The notes below the pieces were generated by a model. It made no database searches, was not told the DNA's origin, and was given only the letters and a program-made list of their open reading frames with translations. 64,000 nt of DNA from DASUSH01 sp963785155 (GTDB taxonomy: Bacteria; Actinomycetota; Thermoleophilia; Solirubrobacterales; 70-9). The position numbers and the translations under genes were made by a program. The stretch lies in the NCBI GenBank assembly GCA_963785155.1, contig CAWAUB010000006.1, positions 248,001-312,000 on the forward strand, given 5' to 3'. How positions within the stretch are numbered: position 1 is the stretch's first letter; each line of letters starts with the position of its first letter. Of the stretch, positions 62,527 through 64,000 are shown piece by piece.

Positions 62527-64000
62527 TTACTGCGGATCCACGTCGACGCTGACCGAGACCTGGCGCAATTCGCGGGCGCCGACGGCGGCCTCGACGGCGT
62601 CGCGAACCGACCGAACGGCCGCCGCCCGATCGGGAGACTTCACGAGGAGCTGGCGGCGGTTGCGGCCGCGCAGGCGGAAGCGCGGCGCCGGCCCCAGCAA
62701 GGTCGCGGCGGCGGGCAGCGCCGGGCCGAGCCGAGCCGCCAATCCGGCGGCCGCGGCCTCGGCGTCGGACTCGGCCTCCGCGGTCAGCTCGATTCGGATC
62801 AGGCTCGCGTACGGCGGGTAGTTCAGCTCACGGCGACGCTCGAGTTCGCCGGCGAGAAAGCCGGCGGCGTCATGACGGGACGCGGCGACGATGCTCGGGG
62901 CGTCCGGCGCCAGGGTCTGGACCAGAACCCTCCCCCCTGCCTCGCCGCGGCCACTCCGCCCAGCGAGTTGTGCGACGAGCGCGAAGGTGCGCTCCTCGGC
63001 GCGGAAGTCGGGGAAGCGCAGGCTCGCGTCGGCGTCGAGAACGACGCTCAGCGTGACGTCGGCGAAGTCGTGGCCCTTGGCGACCATCTGGGTCCCGACG
63101 AGCACCGCCGAGGATGCCTCCTGGAAACGGCGCAGGACGCCGAGGTGCCCGCTGCCGCCGCTCGCCGAGTCGGAATCGAGCCGCATGATCGGAATTGGCG
63201 AGAGGATCTCGGCGAGCTCGTCGGCGATCCGCTCGCTGCCCACGCCGGCCTGGGCAAGGCTGACGGAGCCGCAGTCGGGACAGGTCGCCGGCAGCGGCTC
63301 CCCGTGGCCACAGTGGTGGCAGGCAAGCCGCCCCGCGTGCCGGTGGACGACGAGCGAGACGTCGCATTCCGGGCAGCCCCAGGCGCGGCCGCAGGAGCGG
63401 CAGCTGAGGTGCGGGGCGTAACCGCGCCGGTTGACGAGGACGATCGCCTTGCCGCTCTCGGCACGCAGGGCCTGGAGGGCATCGAGGGTGCTTTGGTGAA
63501 GGGGACCGGAGCGCCCGGAACGCTCGCGCATGTCGAGGATCTCGACCTCCGGCAGCGGCTGGGAGTCGACACGCTCGGGCAGGTCCAGCCGCTCCAGCTC
63601 CAGCCAGCTCTCCGGTCGGGGTGTCGCGGTGCCGGCGACGAGGGTCGCGCCGCAGAGCTCGGCGCGCTTGCGGGCGACGTGGCGCGCGTCGTAACGAGGA
63701 TCGCCCTCCTGCTTGTACGAGGCGTCGTGCTCCTCGTCGACCACGATCAGGCCGAGTGAGCCGACGGGCGCGAACACCGCCGAGCGGGGACCGACGCAGA
63801 TCTGCGCCTCGCCGGTCCGCAGGCGGCGCCATTCGTCGGCGCGCTCACCGTCGGAGAGCTGCGAGTGCATAAGGGCGACGCGGTCGCCGAAGCGCTCGCG
63901 GAAGCGGCCCATCGTCTGGGGGGTGAGCCCGATCTCCGGGACGAGGACGATCGCCCCCTCCCCACGCCCGAGCGCCGCCTGGACGACCGCCAGATAGACC
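62527..64000 (-). CDS. priA: Primosomal protein N' (replication restart helicase PriA), 3' part
   Basis: The C-terminal 490 or so codons of PriA; the 5' end lies beyond the right edge. Visible features are the Walker B-type VVDEEHDASYKQ, eight zinc-binding Cys in the CRSCGRAWGCPECDVSL and CHHCGHGEPLPATCPDCGS segments, and helicase motif VI QLAGRSGRGEAGGRV. PriA reloads the replisome at stalled forks. Although a Met exists at 63912, the frame is open to the window edge with conserved sequence (VPEIGLTPQTMGRF), so the gene continues. Confidence 0.94.
   Translation of the reverse strand, partial: VYLAVVQAALGRGEGAIVLVPEIGLTPQTMGRFRERFGDRVALMHSQLSDGERADEWRRLRTGEAQICVGPRSAVFAPVGSLGLIVVDEEHDASYKQEGDPRYDARHVARKRAELCGATLVAGTATPRPESWLELERLDLPERVDSQPLPEVEILDMRERSGRSGPLHQSTLDALQALRAESGKAIVLVNRRGYAPHLSCRSCGRAWGCPECDVSLVVHRHAGRLACHHCGHGEPLPATCPDCGSVSLAQAGVGSERIADELAEILSPIPIMRLDSDSASGGSGHLGVLRRFQEASSAVLVGTQMVAKGHDFADVTLSVVLDADASLRFPDFRAEERTFALVAQLAGRSGRGEAGGRVLVQTLAPDAPSIVAASRHDAAGFLAGELERRRELNYPPYASLIRIELTAEAESDAEAAAAGLAARLGPALPAAATLLGPAPRFRLRGRNRRQLLVKSPDRAAAVRSVRDAVEAAVGARELRQVSVSVDVDPQ

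Overview
The window is 64 kb of very GC-rich bacterial chromosome, dense with genes and free of tRNA or rRNA genes, insertion sequences, prophage or CRISPR. Gene content and order point to an actinomycete, most likely class Thermoleophilia (Solirubrobacterales-like). The evidence is the ffh-rpsP-khpA-trmD-rplS-lepB-rnhB-yraN-comM-dprA block, the rpmF-plsX-acpP-rnc-smc-ftsY block, a WhiG/FliA-type sigma factor, and several small surface proteins with an N-terminal helix of the IAVFIALGGTAAA type. The taxonomic call is inference; no 16S gene is present.

Layout. 0-9 kb: an EF-G-like GTPase, a sigma factor, a Xer recombinase, an L,D-transpeptidase, an SDR plus acyltransferase pair, a 5-formyl-THF cyclo-ligase family protein and an alpha/beta hydrolase. 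9-15 kb: ilvD, two small unknowns, thiD, dprA and comM. 15-21 kb: yraN, a striking 165-nt hairpin, rnhB, lepB, rplS with an acidic tail, a broken DUF559 gene, trmD, khpA, rpsP and ffh. 21-33 kb: an HD-GYP protein, a secreted protein, ftsY, a large secreted DUF6351-like protein, an SMC without a hinge, an RNase III with altered active-site residues, acpP, plsX, rpmF, a cupin and a YceD-like protein. 33-45 kb: accessory metabolic genes around a recG-rsmD-coaD core. 45-50 kb: a DAK2/FakA-like kinase and two paralogous surface proteins flanking rpmB. 49-54 kb: the riboflavin genes ribD-ribE-ribBA and ribH, split by a stand-alone LigD-type polymerase gene. 54-59 kb: two glycosyltransferases, a flippase and a collagen-like protein. 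59-64 kb: rpe, rsmB, fmt, def and the 3' part of priA.

Function. Most genes are housekeeping: SRP targeting (ffh, ftsY, lepB), ribosome and RNA maturation (rpsP, rplS, rpmB, rpmF, trmD, rsmB, rsmD, rnc), formyl-methionine handling (fmt, def), lipid precursor synthesis (plsX, acpP), DNA uptake, repair and restart (dprA, comM, recG, priA, LigD-Pol), and cofactor synthesis (rib genes, thiD, coaD).

Quality note. At least a dozen conserved genes, including ffh, recG, ribD and ribH, are broken by a single frame shift. Nearly every case I could resolve is restored by removing one base, i.e. all go in the +1 sense. I treat these as probable sequence errors and give the reconstructed gene extents. 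The most unusual biological observations are the 165-nt GU-rich hairpin between yraN and rnhB, the hinge-less SMC, and the RNase III that lacks two metal-binding carboxylates.
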